The position numbers were made by a program, and so were the translations under genes. A stretch of 64,000 bases of DNA, from positions 1 to 64,000 of the forward strand of contig JACKLP010000004.1 in assembly GCA_024235875.1 (NCBI GenBank), in the 5' to 3' direction. This document shows, one piece after another, positions 45,649 to 53,542 of this stretch (the first letter of the stretch is position 1; every line of letters starts with the position of its first letter). Origin of the DNA: Burkholderiaceae bacterium. Its GTDB lineage: Bacteria > Pseudomonadota > Gammaproteobacteria > Burkholderiales > Burkholderiaceae_E. Below the pieces are notes generated by a model that searched no databases, had not been told where the DNA came from, and saw only the letters and a program-made list of their open reading frames with translations.

Positions 45649-47171
45649 GACACGACGTTCGGCCCCTGCCGATACCCGAGCGCCTCGCGCACGTCCTGTG
45701 CTTGCAGGCCCTCGCGCGCGGCCAGGTCGGCGATCGTGCGCGCCACCTTCTGCACGCGGTGCAGGGCCCGGGCGCTGAGGCGTAGTCCGGCGGCGGCCCG
45801 CATCAGCAGTTCATGCCCGTCGGCGTCGGGGCGGCACCATCGATTCACGCCGGCGACATCCAGTAGTGCGTTCGGGCAGCCCTGGCGCGCGAGCTGGCGC
45901 TCGGTGGCGGTGGCCACGCGCTGCGCGATGGCCGAGCTCGACTCGGCGGGCCGGGCGCCAAGCAATACCTGCTCGTCGACGCGGGCGAGCGTGATGCGCA
46001 GGTCGATGCGATCGAGCAACGGGCCCGAGACCCGACGCTGGTAGCGCTGGACCTGGTCGGCGCTGCAGCGGCAGTCGGGGGTGCCGAGATGGCCGCAGGG
46101 GCAGGGGTTCATGGCCGCGACGAGCTGGAAGGCGGCCGGGAAGGTGACCTGGCGCGCCGCGCGCGACACGACCACGGCGCCGGTTTCGAGGGGCTCGCGC
46201 AGGGCCTCGAGGGCGGCACGGGAGAATTCGGGGAGTTCGTCCAGGAACAGCACGCCGTGATGGGCGAGGCTTGCCTCGCCCGGGCGTGGCGGATTGCCGC
46301 CGCCGATCAGCGCGGCGGTCGATGCGCTGTGGTGCGGGGCGCGGAACGGCCGCGCGGCGATGGCGTCCGGGCGGAAGCGACCGGTCAGCGCCAGGATGGC
46401 CGCGCTCTCGAGCGCGTCGGCGCCGGTCGCCGGTGGCAGGATCGAGGGCAGGCGGGTGGCCAGCATCGACTTGCCGGCGCCGGGCGGCCCGGACATCAGC
46501 AGGCTGTGACGACCGGCCGCCGCGATCTCGAGCGCGCGCCGCGCAACGGCCTGCCCCCGGACATCGGCAAAGTCTGCTCCGTTCGCGCGCTCGTCGGCCG
46601 GCGCAGGCGGCTCGGGTTCGATGGCCGCGAGCGGCTCGCTGCCATCGAGGTGGGCGCAGACCGTCGCCAGGTGTCCGGCCGCCACTGCCCTTAGCCCGGG
46701 CACCACCGCGGCCTGGGCGGAATCGGCGGCCGGAATGATCAATTCGCGCACCGGCGCATCGCGCATCAGCCCCAGCGCAATGGCCAGCAGCCCCTTGACG
46801 GGCCTCAGCTTTCCGGTGAGTGAAAGCTCACCTACGAGCTCCGTGGCATCGAGATCGGGTGGCTTGCGGCCATCGGGGCCGGTCAGTTGCCCGCTGGCGA
46901 CGAGGACGCCGATCGCGATCGGGAGATCGAAGCCGCCGCTGTCCTTGGGCAGGTCGGCCGGCGTCAGGTTGACCGTGATGCGCCGGTTGGGGAACTCGAA
47001 GCCCGCATGCAGCAAGGCCGCGCGTACGCGCTCGCGGCTCTCGCGCACGGCCGCGGCCGGCAGGCCGACGATATGAAAGGCGGGCAGCCCGTTGCCGATG
47101 TGAGTCTCCACATCGACGGCATGCGAATCGACCCCGACGGTGGTGCGGCACCGGACCTGTGCGAGAGACAT
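45645..47171 (-). CDS. comM: YifB/ComM family AAA+ Mg-chelatase-like protein
   Basis: This 508-residue protein has an N-terminal ChlI-like domain (VDVETHIGNGLPAFHIVGLPAAAVRESRERVRAAL), a central ATPase domain with Walker A GPPGAGKSM and Walker B GVLFLDELPEF, and a C-terminal Mg-chelatase-like domain. In naturally transformable bacteria ComM is a hexameric helicase that extends DNA branch migration during integration. Others are of unknown role. UbiK is encoded 45 bp upstream on the same strand. Conserved length and motifs make the family call secure. Confidence 0.93.
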   Translation of the reverse strand: MSLAQVRCRTTVGVDSHAVDVETHIGNGLPAFHIVGLPAAAVRESRERVRAALLHAGFEFPNRRITVNLTPADLPKDSGGFDLPIAIGVLVASGQLTGPDGRKPPDLDATELVGELSLTGKLRPVKGLLAIALGLMRDAPVRELIIPAADSAQAAVVPGLRAVAAGHLATVCAHLDGSEPLAAIEPEPPAPADERANGADFADVRGQAVARRALEIAAAGRHSLLMSGPPGAGKSMLATRLPSILPPATGADALESAAILALTGRFRPDAIAARPFRAPHHSASTAALIGGGNPPRPGEASLAHHGVLFLDELPEFSRAALEALREPLETGAVVVSRAARQVTFPAAFQLVAAMNPCPCGHLGTPDCRCSADQVQRYQRRVSGPLLDRIDLRITLARVDEQVLLGARPAESSSAIAQRVATATERQLARQGCPNALLDVAGVNRWCRPDADGHELLMRAAAGLRLSARALHRVQKVARTIADLAAREGLQAQDVREALGYRQGPNVVS

Positions 47172-47216
47172 GCGCCGCCTGCCGGTATCGGGGCTCGGGC
47201 CAGGCGCGCGCCCGGC

Positions 47217-47477
47217 TCAGCCGGTGGCTTCGGGGCCGCCATCCTCGGCCGCCTGCTTTTGCGCGGCGGCTTCGAGCGCCTCGACGCGTTCGCGAAGCCG
47301 ATCGAGTTGCGCGCGCTGGGCATCGAGTTCGTCACGGGTGACGAGCTCGAGGCGGTCGAAGAACTGGGCCGAGAGCGCCTTCAGGTTGCGTTCGACATCG
47401 GCTGCCGGGCTGTTGCGCAGCAGCTCGCCGATGCGTTCCTGAAAGTCGCCGAACAAGGAGGGTCGGGTTCTGTCCAT
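47217..47477 (-). CDS. ubiK: UbiK-type ubiquinone biosynthesis accessory factor (BMFP family)
   Basis: This 86-residue protein starts MDRTRPSLFGDFQERIGELLRNSPAADVERNLKALSAQFFDRLELVTRDELDAQ and ends in an extended coiled-coil heptad stretch (QLDRLRERVEALEAAAQKQ), exactly the BMFP/UbiK layout. UbiK binds UbiJ and helps assemble the aerobic ubiquinone complex at the membrane. The upstream extension in the longer frame is spurious. It is divergent from the nitrogen-regulation region at 47599-47811. Confidence 0.88.
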   Translation of the reverse strand: MDRTRPSLFGDFQERIGELLRNSPAADVERNLKALSAQFFDRLELVTRDELDAQRAQLDRLRERVEALEAAAQKQAAEDGGPEATG

Positions 47478-47598
47478 GGCGGCCAGTCTAGCACCGGGCG
47501 AGCGCTCGCAACGGCACGGTCGACCTAGGTCCGATGGAGCTCGGGTGCCTTCCTGCCTGCGTGCCGGGCGCTCGCGGGATTCATGCACTCGAAACGAG

Positions 47599-47615
47599 CG
47601 CACCAAACAGGTGCC
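47599..47615. promoter_or_regulatory. Upstream NtrC-like binding site
   Basis: CGCACC-AAACA-GGTGCC matches the NtrC consensus TGCACC-N5-GGTGCA in 10 of 12 half-site positions. Its centre lies 73 bp (about seven helical turns) from the second site, so the two would face the same side of DNA. Confidence 0.65.
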
Positions 47616-47671
47616 TTCGGCCCGGCGCGAGTGCTGCACTGCGACATCCCGGGCATGGGAATGCGGGTCGT

Positions 47672-47688
47672 TGCACCAACACGGTGCG
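47672..47688. promoter_or_regulatory. NtrC-like binding site
   Basis: TGCACC-AACAC-GGTGCG matches the NtrC enhancer consensus in 11 of 12 half-site positions. Its centre is about 64 bp upstream of the predicted sigma-54 start site. With the site at 47599 it forms a tandem enhancer like that of glnA. Confidence 0.75.
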
Positions 47689-47717
47689 GAAAGTCGTGAA
47701 TCAGACCTCGATCAAGC

Positions 47718-47732
47718 TGGCACGGGAAATGC
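47718..47732 (+). promoter_or_regulatory. Sigma-54 (-24/-12) promoter for torF-glnK-amtB
   Basis: TGGCACGGGAAATGC fits TGGCAC-N5-TTGC with one mismatch and the obligatory GG-N10-GC spacing. It would start transcription near 47744, leaving a leader of about 70 nt before the first gene. The paired NtrC-like sites upstream support it. Confidence 0.8.
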
Positions 47733-47811
47733 GAACGTAGTTCCGTGCGCCGGGCCCGCATCCGGCAACGAAAACATTATTAGACGTTTGCACACAGTAA
47801 CGGAGAGAACG

Positions 47812-48567
47812 ATGAGAACCGATTCGATCAAGCGCGCGGCGTTGGCGGCACTCGTGGCCTCGGCGACCGCCTTGCCCGTGGCCGCGGTGGCGGCCGATTC
47901 GCCGATCAGCGCCAATGTGTCGATCGCGAGCGAGTACAAGTACCGCGGCATTTCTCAGACCAACCGCAAGCCGGCCCTCCAGGGCGGATTCGACTACGCG
48001 CACGCGAGCGGGTTCTACCTGGGTACCTGGGGCTCGAGCATCAGCTGGCTCTCCGACGGTGCGGCGAACGTCAGCAGCGGCGTCGAGCTGGACTTCTACG
48101 GCGGCTACAAGGCCAAGGCAGGCCCGATCGAGTTCGACGTCGGATTGCTGCAGTACTACTACCCGGGCACCTACCCCGCCGGATTCACCAGCCCCGACAC
48201 GCTCGAGATCTATGCGGCCGGCTCCTGGCAGATGCTGACGCTGAAGTATTCGCATTCGCTGACCAATCTGTTCGGGTTCACCGACAGCAAGGGCTCCGGC
48301 TACATCGACCTGTCCGCGGCCTTCCCGGTCGGCCAGTTCACCTTGAAGGCACATGTCGGCCACCAGACGGTTCCGGCCACGACGGGCCGGGCGAAGTCCG
48401 ATTTCTCGTACTCGGACTGGAGCGTTGGCGTCGCCACCCAGTACGCGGGCATCGACTTCGGCCTGAGCTACATCGATACCAATGCCAAGACCGCCTTCTT
48501 CACCAATGCCTTCGGCAAGGACACCGGCAAGGGCACGGTCGTGCTGACGGTCGGCAAGGCATTCTGA
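47812..48567 (+). CDS. TorF family (TIGR02001) putative outer-membrane porin
   Basis: This 251-residue protein has a signal peptide (MRTDSIKRAALAALVASATALPVAAVAA) and a mature part rich in amphipathic beta strands with aromatic girdles. The family-typical start is SANVSIASEYKYRGISQTN...PALQGGFDY and the end a C-terminal strand terminating in Phe (VVLTVGKAF). Members form outer-membrane barrels and are usually encoded before glnK-amtB, as here. CGGAGAG lies eight bases before the ATG. The sigma-54/NtrC region upstream indicates induction under nitrogen limitation; a role in passage of nitrogen sources is inferred. Confidence 0.88.
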   Translation: MRTDSIKRAALAALVASATALPVAAVAADSPISANVSIASEYKYRGISQTNRKPALQGGFDYAHASGFYLGTWGSSISWLSDGAANVSSGVELDFYGGYKAKAGPIEFDVGLLQYYYPGTYPAGFTSPDTLEIYAAGSWQMLTLKYSHSLTNLFGFTDSKGSGYIDLSAAFPVGQFTLKAHVGHQTVPATTGRAKSDFSYSDWSVGVATQYAGIDFGLSYIDTNAKTAFFTNAFGKDTGKGTVVLTVGKAF

Positions 48568-48636
48568 GCGCGGGTCGAACGCGTCACTCACTCATAGACA
48601 TTGCGCGCCGCCGGGGGCGGCGCGCCGGAGATTTCG

Positions 48637-48975
48637 ATGAAACTGATCACCGCAATCATCAAGCCGTTCAAGCTCGACGAGGTGCGCGAGGCCTTGTCGG
48701 GGATCGGGGTCCAGGGCGTCACCGTGACCGAGGTCAAGGGATTCGGGCGCCAGAAGGGCCACACCGAGCTCTATCGCGGCGCCGAGTACGTGGTGGACTT
48801 CCTGCCCAAGATCAAGCTCGAAGCCGCCGTCGACGACGCGGTGCTGGACCAGGCGCTCGAGGCGATCGAGACCGCCGCCCGCACCGGCAAGATCGGCGAC
48901 GGAAAGATCTTCGTCACCGACCTGGAGCAGGTCGTTCGGATCCGCACCGGCGAGACCGGTTCGTCCGCGCTCTGA
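48637..48975 (+). CDS. glnK: Nitrogen regulatory protein P-II (GlnK)
   Basis: This 112-residue PII protein has T-loop RQKGHTELYRGAEYVVDFLPK with Tyr51, the uridylylation site, and C-terminal GKIGDGKIFVTDLEQVVRIRTGETG. It senses ATP/ADP and 2-oxoglutarate, and in its unmodified form binds AmtB to block ammonium uptake. The ATG at 48637 follows GCCGGAG. It is 69 bp after torF and 61 bp before amtB, so it is in the same NtrC-controlled operon. Pairing with amtB makes GlnK a better name than GlnB. Confidence 0.95.
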   Translation: MKLITAIIKPFKLDEVREALSGIGVQGVTVTEVKGFGRQKGHTELYRGAEYVVDFLPKIKLEAAVDDAVLDQALEAIETAARTGKIGDGKIFVTDLEQVVRIRTGETGSSAL

Positions 48976-49036
48976 CACCCGCGCGCCCTGCGCGCCGAAT
49001 GTCGGCGCCACGCGAAAACCGCTACGGAGATACGAG

Positions 49037-50356
49037 ATGAATTCCCTGTCTAAATGGATCGGAAAACTGGCCCTGGCCGCGCCGCTGGCGCTGGTCCCGG
49101 CCCTGGCCGGCGCCGCCGAGGCGGCGGTGCACAAGGGCGACGTGGCCTGGATGCTGGTCGCCACCTTGCTGGTGGTCTTCATGGCCGTCCCCGGCTTGGC
49201 GCTGTTCTACGGTGGCCTGGTGCGCGCCAAGAACATGCTCTCGGTGCTGATGCAGGTGCTGGTCGTCTTTGCGCTGATCCTGGTGCTGTGGGCGGTCTAC
49301 GGTTACTCGCTGGCGTTCACGCCGGCCAACGGCTACTTCGGTGGCTTCTCGAAGCTCTTCCTCTCGGGCGTGAACATCAACACGCTGGCAGACACGTTCA
49401 CCGAGACCGTGAAGCTGCCCGAGTTCGTGTTCCTGGGCTTCCAGGCGACCTTCGCCGGCATCACCTGCGCGCTGATCGTGGGCTCGTTCGCCGAACGCAT
49501 CCGCTTCTCGGCGGTGCTGCTGTTCTCGGTCATCTGGTTCACCTTCTGCTACATCCCGATCGCGCACATGGTCTGGGGCCCCGGCGGCATGCTGCTCGGT
49601 GCGGGCGCGCTCGACTTCGCCGGTGGCACGGTGGTGCACATCAATGCCGGTGTCGCGGGCCTGGTCGGCTCGTACATGGTGGGCAAGCGCATCGGGTTCG
49701 GCCGCGAGTCGCTGGCCCCGCACTCGCTGCCGCTGACGATGGTCGGCGCATCGATGCTGTGGGTCGGCTGGTTCGGCTTCAATGCGGGCTCGAACCTCGA
49801 GGCCACCAGCGGCGCCGCGCTCGCCTTCGTGAACACGCTGTTCGCGACCGCCGCCGCCACGCTGGCCTGGACCTTCGCCGAATGGATGGCCAAGGGCAAG
49901 CCGTCGATGCTGGGTGCGGCTTCGGGCGCAGTCGCCGGTCTCGTGGCCGTCACGCCGGCCTGCGGCTCGATCAGCCCGATGGGCGCGATCGTTCTCGGCC
50001 TGGCCGCCGGCGTCGTCTGTCTGTGGGGTGTGAACGGCCTCAAGCGCATGCTCGGTGCAGACGACTCGCTCGACGTGTTCGGCGTGCATGGCCTGGGGGG
50101 CATCCTCGGCGCCATTCTGACCGGCGTGCTGACCTCGCCGGCGCTCGGCGGTACCGGCGATCCGGCCAAGTTCTCGATGATGAGCCAGGTCTGGATCCAG
50201 ACCTACAGCGTGCTGATCACGATCGCCTGGTCGGGCGTGGTGGCCTTCATCGGCTACAAGATCGCCGACATGGTGGTCGGCCTGCGCGTGCCGGAAGACG
50301 AAGAGCGCGAGGGTCTGGACATCACCGCGCACGGCGAACAGGCCTATCACCGCTAG
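49037..50356 (+). CDS. amtB: Ammonium transporter AmtB
   Basis: This 439-residue membrane protein has a cleavable N-terminal signal (MNSLSKWIGKLALAAPLALVPALAGA) followed by eleven helices of the Amt family. The conduction-pore histidines are visible in GGTVVHINAGVAGLV and LDVFGVHGLGGILGAI, and the external Phe gate region in FAGITCALIVGSFAERIRF. It conducts ammonium into the cytoplasm and is gated by GlnK from the preceding gene. The operon ends with the strong terminator at 50407. Confidence 0.97.
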   Translation: MNSLSKWIGKLALAAPLALVPALAGAAEAAVHKGDVAWMLVATLLVVFMAVPGLALFYGGLVRAKNMLSVLMQVLVVFALILVLWAVYGYSLAFTPANGYFGGFSKLFLSGVNINTLADTFTETVKLPEFVFLGFQATFAGITCALIVGSFAERIRFSAVLLFSVIWFTFCYIPIAHMVWGPGGMLLGAGALDFAGGTVVHINAGVAGLVGSYMVGKRIGFGRESLAPHSLPLTMVGASMLWVGWFGFNAGSNLEATSGAALAFVNTLFATAAATLAWTFAEWMAKGKPSMLGAASGAVAGLVAVTPACGSISPMGAIVLGLAAGVVCLWGVNGLKRMLGADDSLDVFGVHGLGGILGAILTGVLTSPALGGTGDPAKFSMMSQVWIQTYSVLITIAWSGVVAFIGYKIADMVVGLRVPEDEEREGLDITAHGEQAYHR

Positions 50357-50406
50357 TTTCTTGTGGATCTCTCCCGGGTCGGTGTCTCCTAAGCCGGCAA
50401 CCCATT

Positions 50407-50433
50407 GCGGGGGCGTTTGACGCCCCCGCTTTT
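50407..50433 (+). terminator. Rho-independent terminator of the amtB operon
   Basis: GCGGGGGCG-TTTGA-CGCCCCCGC forms a perfect 9-bp GC stem with a 5-nt loop and is followed by TTTTATTT. It lies 50 bp after the amtB stop. Confidence 0.95.
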
Positions 50434-50534
50434 ATTTCGCGTGGTGGAACTCGGTGCCGGGTTCCGGGGCCGGGCCCGGTGCACGGTAAACTCCCAGGTT
50501 CGTCCGTTTCTCCACGAGCCTGTCCCGGCACTCG

Positions 50535-51827
50535 ATGGTCCCGCATCTCCAGACTGCCCTGAAGGGCCCGTTGCTCGATCTCGAGCGTCGAATCCTCGAC
50601 GCGACGCCGCGGATCGAACGCTGGTTCCGTCTGGAGTGGCAGGAGCACACGCCGCCCTTCTACTGCTCGGTCGACCTGCGCAATGCCGGGTTCAAGATCG
50701 CGCCGATCGACACCAACCTTTTTCCGGCCGGCTTCGACCTGCTTTCGCGTGAAATGCTGCCGCTGGCCGTTCAGGCCGCGATGGCGGCCATCGAGAAGTA
50801 CTGCCCCGACGCACGGAACCTCTTGCTGATTCCCCAGCGCGGCGCGACCGATCCGGCCTACCTGACCCACCTGGCACGGCTCGCGAGCGTGCTGCGCCAG
50901 ACCGGCCTGCATGTGCGTTTCGGCAACCTCGATGCGGCACGAGGCGAGTCCGTCATGATCGAGCTACCCGACGGCGGCTCCTTGCGGCTGGAACCCCTGG
51001 TTCGCCAGGGGCGACGTCTCGGCCTCGACGGCTTCGACCCCTGCTCGATCCTGCTCAATGACGACCTCGCCACGGGCGAGCCCGCGATTCTCGATGGCTT
51101 GCACGAGCAGGTCCTGTTGCCGCCCTTGCATGCGGGCTGGCGTACGCGGCGCAAGTCCAATCATGTCGCGGCCTACGCCGCGGTGTCCAAGCGCTTTGCG
51201 AAGTTGATCGATGTCGATCCCTGGCTGATCGGGCCGGCGCACGTGAGCGTTGCGCCGGCCAACCTGCTCACGGGCGAAGGCGAGGCCCGCCTGGTGCGCA
51301 GCGTCGACACCGTGCTGCGGCAGGTGCGTGCCAAGTATCGCGAGCTGCGCATCCGGGAGACTCCGTTCGTGGTGCTCAAGCCGGACGCGGGCTCGCATGG
51401 CGCCGACGTCGTGACGCTACGAAGCACGGCGGACGTGCGCGCATTGCCTCACGATGCGCGTCTGCGGCTGTCAGCCGGTGCCGACGACGACGGCGCGGTC
51501 GGGATCCTGGTGCAGGAAGGCGTGCACACGATGGAGTCCGTCGAGGGCGCCTCGTCGGAACCCGTCGTGTACATGGTCGATCGCTTCGTCGTCGGTGGCT
51601 ACTACCGCACCCATGCCCGACGCAATCGTGACGAAAGCCTGGATGCGCCCGGCGGGCGCATCGTGCCCTTGCCCTTCGATTCGAGCTGTCTGATGCCCGA
51701 TGCGAGTGCCGGCCCCGAGGCCGGAGCCAATCGCTTCTACGCCTATGGCGTGATCGCGCGGCTCGCCTTGCTGGCGGCCGCCATCGAACTCGAGCAGACC
51801 GATCCAGACCAGTCCCTCTACGGGTGA
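50535..51827 (+). CDS. gshA: Glutamate--cysteine ligase (proteobacterial GshA family, PF08886 type)
   Basis: This 430-residue protein matches the GshA family found in beta-proteobacteria, which is distinct from E. coli GshA. It has ILDATPRIERWFRLEWQEHTPPFYCSVDLRNAGFKIAPIDTNLFPAGF at its N-terminus, and KYRELRIRETPFVVLKPDAGSHGADVV with the lysine/aspartate and GSHG of an ATP-grasp-like loop. It makes gamma-glutamylcysteine, the first step of glutathione synthesis. The stop abuts gshB (GTGA overlap or 5 bp to the ATG), so the two are coupled. It begins the gsh-pts operon, downstream of the amtB terminator. Confidence 0.9.
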   Translation: MVPHLQTALKGPLLDLERRILDATPRIERWFRLEWQEHTPPFYCSVDLRNAGFKIAPIDTNLFPAGFDLLSREMLPLAVQAAMAAIEKYCPDARNLLLIPQRGATDPAYLTHLARLASVLRQTGLHVRFGNLDAARGESVMIELPDGGSLRLEPLVRQGRRLGLDGFDPCSILLNDDLATGEPAILDGLHEQVLLPPLHAGWRTRRKSNHVAAYAAVSKRFAKLIDVDPWLIGPAHVSVAPANLLTGEGEARLVRSVDTVLRQVRAKYRELRIRETPFVVLKPDAGSHGADVVTLRSTADVRALPHDARLRLSAGADDDGAVGILVQEGVHTMESVEGASSEPVVYMVDRFVVGGYYRTHARRNRDESLDAPGGRIVPLPFDSSCLMPDASAGPEAGANRFYAYGVIARLALLAAAIELEQTDPDQSLYG

Positions 51828-51832
51828 AACCG

Positions 51833-52804
51833 ATGCGAATTCTGATCATTCTCGACCCGCTCGAAGAGATCAAGATCTACAAGGACACGAGCTTCACGAT
51901 GATGCGAGCGGCCCGGGCGCGCGGCCACGAGGTCTGTGTCTGCGAGCAGCAGTCGCTATGGCTCGAAGGCGCGAACGCCATGGTCCGCGCGCAGCCGCTC
52001 GAGCTGCGCGAGAACGAGTCCCCCTGGTATGTGCTTGGCGAGCCGCGGGCGGAGTCGGTGGCCGCCTTTGGCGCCGTGCTGATGCGCAAGGACCCGCCCT
52101 TCGACATGGAGTACGTGTACTCGACCTTCGTGCTCGAGCGCGCGGCCGCGCAAGGGGCGCGAGTCTTCAACGATCCGGCCGCGATCCGCGACCACAACGA
52201 GAAGCTCGCGATCACCGAGTTCGCGCAATTCACCGCGCCGACGATCGTCACCCGAGATCCTCTGCGCCTGCGCGAGTTCGTGGCCGAGCACGGCAGGGCG
52301 GTCTTCAAGCTGCTCGACGGCATGGGCGGCGCGTCGATATTCCAGGCGCGTGCCGACGACCCGAATCTATCGGTGATCATCGAGACGATGAACCAGTTCG
52401 GCGCGCGCTCGGTCATGGCACAACGCTACCTGCCGGCCATCACCGAGGGCGACAAGCGCGTGTTGCTGATCGGCGGCGAGGTGGTTCCCTACGCGCTGGC
52501 GCGGATCCCCAAGGCGGGCGAGGCGAGAGGCAATCTGGCGGCCGGGGGAACCGGCCGTGCCCAGCCCCTGTCGCCGCGTGATCGCGAGATCGCCGAGGCA
52601 CTGGCGCCGGTGCTCGGCGCGCGCGGCTTGTTGCTGGTGGGGCTCGATGTCATCGGCGATTGCCTGACCGAGATCAATGTCACCAGCCCGACCTGTTTTC
52701 GCGAGATCATGGATCAGACCGGGCACGACGTGGCCGGGCAGTTCATCGAGGCGCTCGAGCGCGCGGTCGAGTCGCCGCCGCCGGGGCCGGGCGCGCCCGC
52801 ATGA
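51833..52804 (+). CDS. gshB: Glutathione synthase
   Basis: This 323-residue ATP-grasp ligase starts MRILIILDPLEEIKIYKDTSFTMMRAARARGHEV. It has VLMRKDPPFDMEYVYSTFVLERA, KLLDGMGGASIF (ATP loop), RYLPAITEGDKRVLLIGGEVV, and ends in the metal-site motif TEINVTSPTCFREI. It joins glycine to gamma-glutamylcysteine. The ATG at 51833 gives the family start; a GTG at 51824 overlapping the gshA stop is less likely. Its TGA overlaps the next ATG (ATGA 52801-52804), tying it to the EIIA gene. Confidence 0.95.
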   Translation: MRILIILDPLEEIKIYKDTSFTMMRAARARGHEVCVCEQQSLWLEGANAMVRAQPLELRENESPWYVLGEPRAESVAAFGAVLMRKDPPFDMEYVYSTFVLERAAAQGARVFNDPAAIRDHNEKLAITEFAQFTAPTIVTRDPLRLREFVAEHGRAVFKLLDGMGGASIFQARADDPNLSVIIETMNQFGARSVMAQRYLPAITEGDKRVLLIGGEVVPYALARIPKAGEARGNLAAGGTGRAQPLSPRDREIAEALAPVLGARGLLLVGLDVIGDCLTEINVTSPTCFREIMDQTGHDVAGQFIEALERAVESPPPGPGAPA

Positions 52805-53283
52805 TCGGCATCCTGGTCGTCTCGCACGAGCCCCTGGGCACGGCGCTCATCCACTGCACGCGCCACATCTTCGGCCGCATGTTGCCGCAGCTCGCCGCGC
52901 TCGACGTGATCCCCGACGAAGACCCGGGTCGGGCCGAGATGGCGGGCCGCGAACTGATCGCGCGCATCAACGACGGCAGTGGCGTCCTGGTGCTGACCGA
53001 CATCTGCGGGGCAACGCCGGCGCGAGTGGCCGCGCGCCTGGCCGATTCGGGGCGGATCTGCGTGCTGGCAGGGGCCAACCTGCCGCTGTTGTTGCGGGCA
53101 TTGTCGCGCCGTCGCGGGGCCGAGATCGAATCGCTGATCGTGGAGTTGCTGCCGCTCGCGCGTGAAGCGATCGGGCGGGTCCGTGCCGACGGCAGCCTCG
53201 AAGACGACATGTGCATACCGATCGAGACCAGGAATCTCGACGATGCCGACGAGCAAGGCGGAAACGGCGATGCAAAGCGCTGA
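52801..53283 (+). CDS. PTS EIIA component, mannose family (regulatory)
   Basis: This 160-residue protein starts MIGILVVSHEPLGTALI, the EIIA-Man phosphorylation site (His9), followed by a Rossmann-like EIIA fold with GVLVLTDICGATPARVA. It accepts phosphate from HPr. No membrane EIIB/EIIC sugar permease is encoded with it, so the chain is probably regulatory, as in other Burkholderiales, and not for sugar transport. The start overlaps gshB (ATGA) and the end overlaps ptsH by 14 bp. Confidence 0.9.
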   Translation: MIGILVVSHEPLGTALIHCTRHIFGRMLPQLAALDVIPDEDPGRAEMAGRELIARINDGSGVLVLTDICGATPARVAARLADSGRICVLAGANLPLLLRALSRRRGAEIESLIVELLPLAREAIGRVRADGSLEDDMCIPIETRNLDDADEQGGNGDAKR

Positions 53284-53542
53284 GATCACCGTCGTCAACA
53301 AGCTCGGGCTGCACGCGCGTCCGTCGGCCAAGCTGACCCAGGTGGCCACGCGCTTCACCGCCGAAGTGTGGATCACGCGCAAGGGCCGACGTATCAACGC
53401 AAAGAGCATCATGGGGGTCATGATGCTTGCGGCGGCCAAGGGTGCGACCTTGCTGGTCGAGACCGACGGCCCCGACGAGATCGAGGCACTGGCCGAGATC
53501 CGGGCGCTGATCGAGTCCGGGTTCGGCGAGGAGCTCGAGTAA
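53270..53542 (+). CDS. ptsH: HPr phosphocarrier protein
   Basis: This 90-residue HPr shows the active-site His15 in NKLGLHARPSAK and the regulatory Ser46 in NAKSIMGVMML, which could be targeted by HPr kinase as in related Burkholderiales. It passes phosphate from EI to the EIIA encoded just upstream. ATG at 53270 gives normal HPr numbering; an upstream ATG at 53243 would add nine residues. The TAA overlaps the ptsI ATG (TAATG). Confidence 0.93.
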   Translation: MQSAEITVVNKLGLHARPSAKLTQVATRFTAEVWITRKGRRINAKSIMGVMMLAAAKGATLLVETDGPDEIEALAEIRALIESGFGEELE

